A stretch of DNA of 64,000 bases from Pararge aegeria (lineage: Eukaryota; Arthropoda; Insecta; Lepidoptera; Nymphalidae), in the NCBI RefSeq assembly GCF_905163445.1, contig NC_053182.1:2108001-2172000 (forward strand), written 5' to 3'. The notes beneath the pieces are model-generated. The model had not been told where the DNA came from. It made no database searches and saw only the letters and a program-made list of their open reading frames with translations. The translations under genes were made by a program, and so were the position numbers. Below, piece after piece: positions 63,180-64,000 of this stretch; position 1 is the first letter of the stretch; the number at the start of each line of letters is the position of its first letter.

Positions 63180-63310
63180 TTTTTTTTTTCGCGCTTTGAT
63201 GGTGGCCATCGCTTATAAACAAAGCGACACATGTCTTGCGGCATGCAAAGAACATGTCCCCAAGCCGCCTTGTCTCTATTAGGCGTAGGTGGCCTCTTGT
63301 ACCTGTAATT
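63180..63310. promoter_or_regulatory. Candidate conserved non-coding block
   Basis: CGCTTTGATGGTGGCCATCG, TATAAACAAAGCGACACATG, CGGCATGCAAAGAACATG. It combines SOX/TCF-like ACAAAG and POU-like ATGCAAAG motifs. Role inferred. Confidence 0.27.
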
Positions 63311-63530
63311 ACACCGGCAAAACCCCTCGACCGATTTCGATAAAATTTAAATGGGACCTGGAAAGTATGTACTTTGAAACAAAAAAAGAATTTTTCAAAT
63401 AGGTTAAGACGTCTTCAGGTAATCGGGTAACATACATAAAAAAAAACCCAACAAATTAAGAACCTGCTTCTTTTTGAAATCGGTTAAAAAAGAAGCTTCT
63501 CAATTCGGTTGTATATTTTATTTAGTATTT
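63311..63530. repeat. Dispersed repeat ending TTCTCAATTCGG
   Basis: CCGATTTCGATAAAATTTAAA, GTTAAGACGTC and AAGCTTCTCAATTCGGTTG are motifs I recall from common lepidopteran repeats; single copy here. Confidence 0.4.
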
Positions 63531-63784
63531 CATCGTTTATCATTTATAAACCGATTTGAAAAAAAAATTGTTTAGAAAATTACTGGTACTTTCATTGCTA
63601 CTAAATAAAAAAAAGGAATACAAATAATCTGAGCATAGTAACTCTACATTTTTCTTGTCACTGACTTAAAAATGTTATAGAAAATTATTTTCGTAATTAA
63701 TACCTGAATTCTTAATTAATGACTAGGTTTTTTCACCTCTCACAAGATAGAAAAAAGAATGGTCTATTTTTAGTCATTGACAGA

Positions 63785-63870
63785 CGGGTTGGTGATTGCA
63801 TAATATAGTGGTAGTAGCATAGAGGACACTGCTACCCGCTCTTCGTATTCTGATCGTCGTTACCACACGA
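63785..63870 (+). repeat. Fragment of the CGCCTCGTACGACAC repeat
   Basis: GTGGTAGTAGCATAGAGGAC and GCTACCCGCTCTTCGTATTC match 15232-15270; the remainder is lost or beyond recognition. Confidence 0.5.
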
Positions 63871-64000
63871 AGACCATAAATACCACTTGATGATTACAAT
63901 ATTTGCAATCGACTCTAAAGTTTAATATGATAATATTATTTCAACAAAGTCGTGTCGCACGGTATAAACAAGACTCCTTCCCTTCCGACGACAGTCGGGG

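Overview
This is a window of nuclear DNA from a lepidopteran insect, most likely a butterfly. The grounds are low overall coding density, AT-rich DNA, long introns, and a very high load of tRNA-derived SINEs, CR1-like LINE tails, Helitron ends and small hAT-type elements of the kind common in moth and butterfly genomes. No database was searched; family names rest on protein motifs and on copies compared within the window.

Host genes. One complete host gene is readable: a group B SOX transcription factor, best matched to Sox21b, on the minus strand in three coding exons (44924-44719, 27754-27457, 26769-26605). Intron 1 is about 17 kb and cuts the HMG box; intron 2 is 687 bp. The spliced protein is 222 aa. 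A GC-rich block with two CCAAT boxes in opposite orientations (about 45241-45480) lies some 0.4 kb upstream of the start codon and is the likely promoter. A second host exon, 8433-8620 minus, carries the Walker A region of an AAA ATPase that reads as peroxin PEX1. It has intact splice sites but no other PEX1 exon could be found.

Transposable elements. 1-26 kb is intergenic DNA full of SINEs, LINE tails, Helitrons and hAT-type MITEs, broken by GC-richer non-repetitive blocks that may be regulatory. 27.8-44.7 kb is Sox21b intron 1, holding more of the same plus an RT fragment of a CR1-like LINE (37655-38838, minus). 45-56 kb is the upstream side of Sox21b, with a tandem array (46520-48075) whose unit contains the tail of one SINE family. 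56.4-61.9 kb is a nest of insertions centred on a CR1-clade LINE with both ORFs open (56862-61374). 62-64 kb has a few GC-richer blocks and no gene.

Family labels used below. SINE-A: tRNA-like head GGCGCAGTGGGCAGCG, box B GGTTCGATTCC, body with ATTCATCAGTCATCTTAG, tail TTGTCGTAGTATATTTATT. SINE-B: head AGCCCAGTGGTTAG, body TTCAACGGTGAAGGAAAAC and CCACCAATCCGCACTGGG. SINE-C: head ACCTCCCTGGCGCAATGG, body CTAAGCGATTTAGTGTTCCG, tail GAGATTGCAGTCAAGG. CR1-I: the intact LINE and its relatives. CR1-II: a related LINE whose tail carries CTTGCCGGCTTCTTCTCGG.

The observations most worth follow-up are: (1) a canonical T TTA AAC slippery heptamer directly before the ORF1 stop of the LINE, with ORF2 in the -1 frame and lacking any early ATG; (2) the lone PEX1 exon; (3) several unrelated, perfect or near-perfect short-loop hairpins; (4) a SINE-tail-derived tandem array and a pair of inverted elements around the first exon and promoter of Sox21b.
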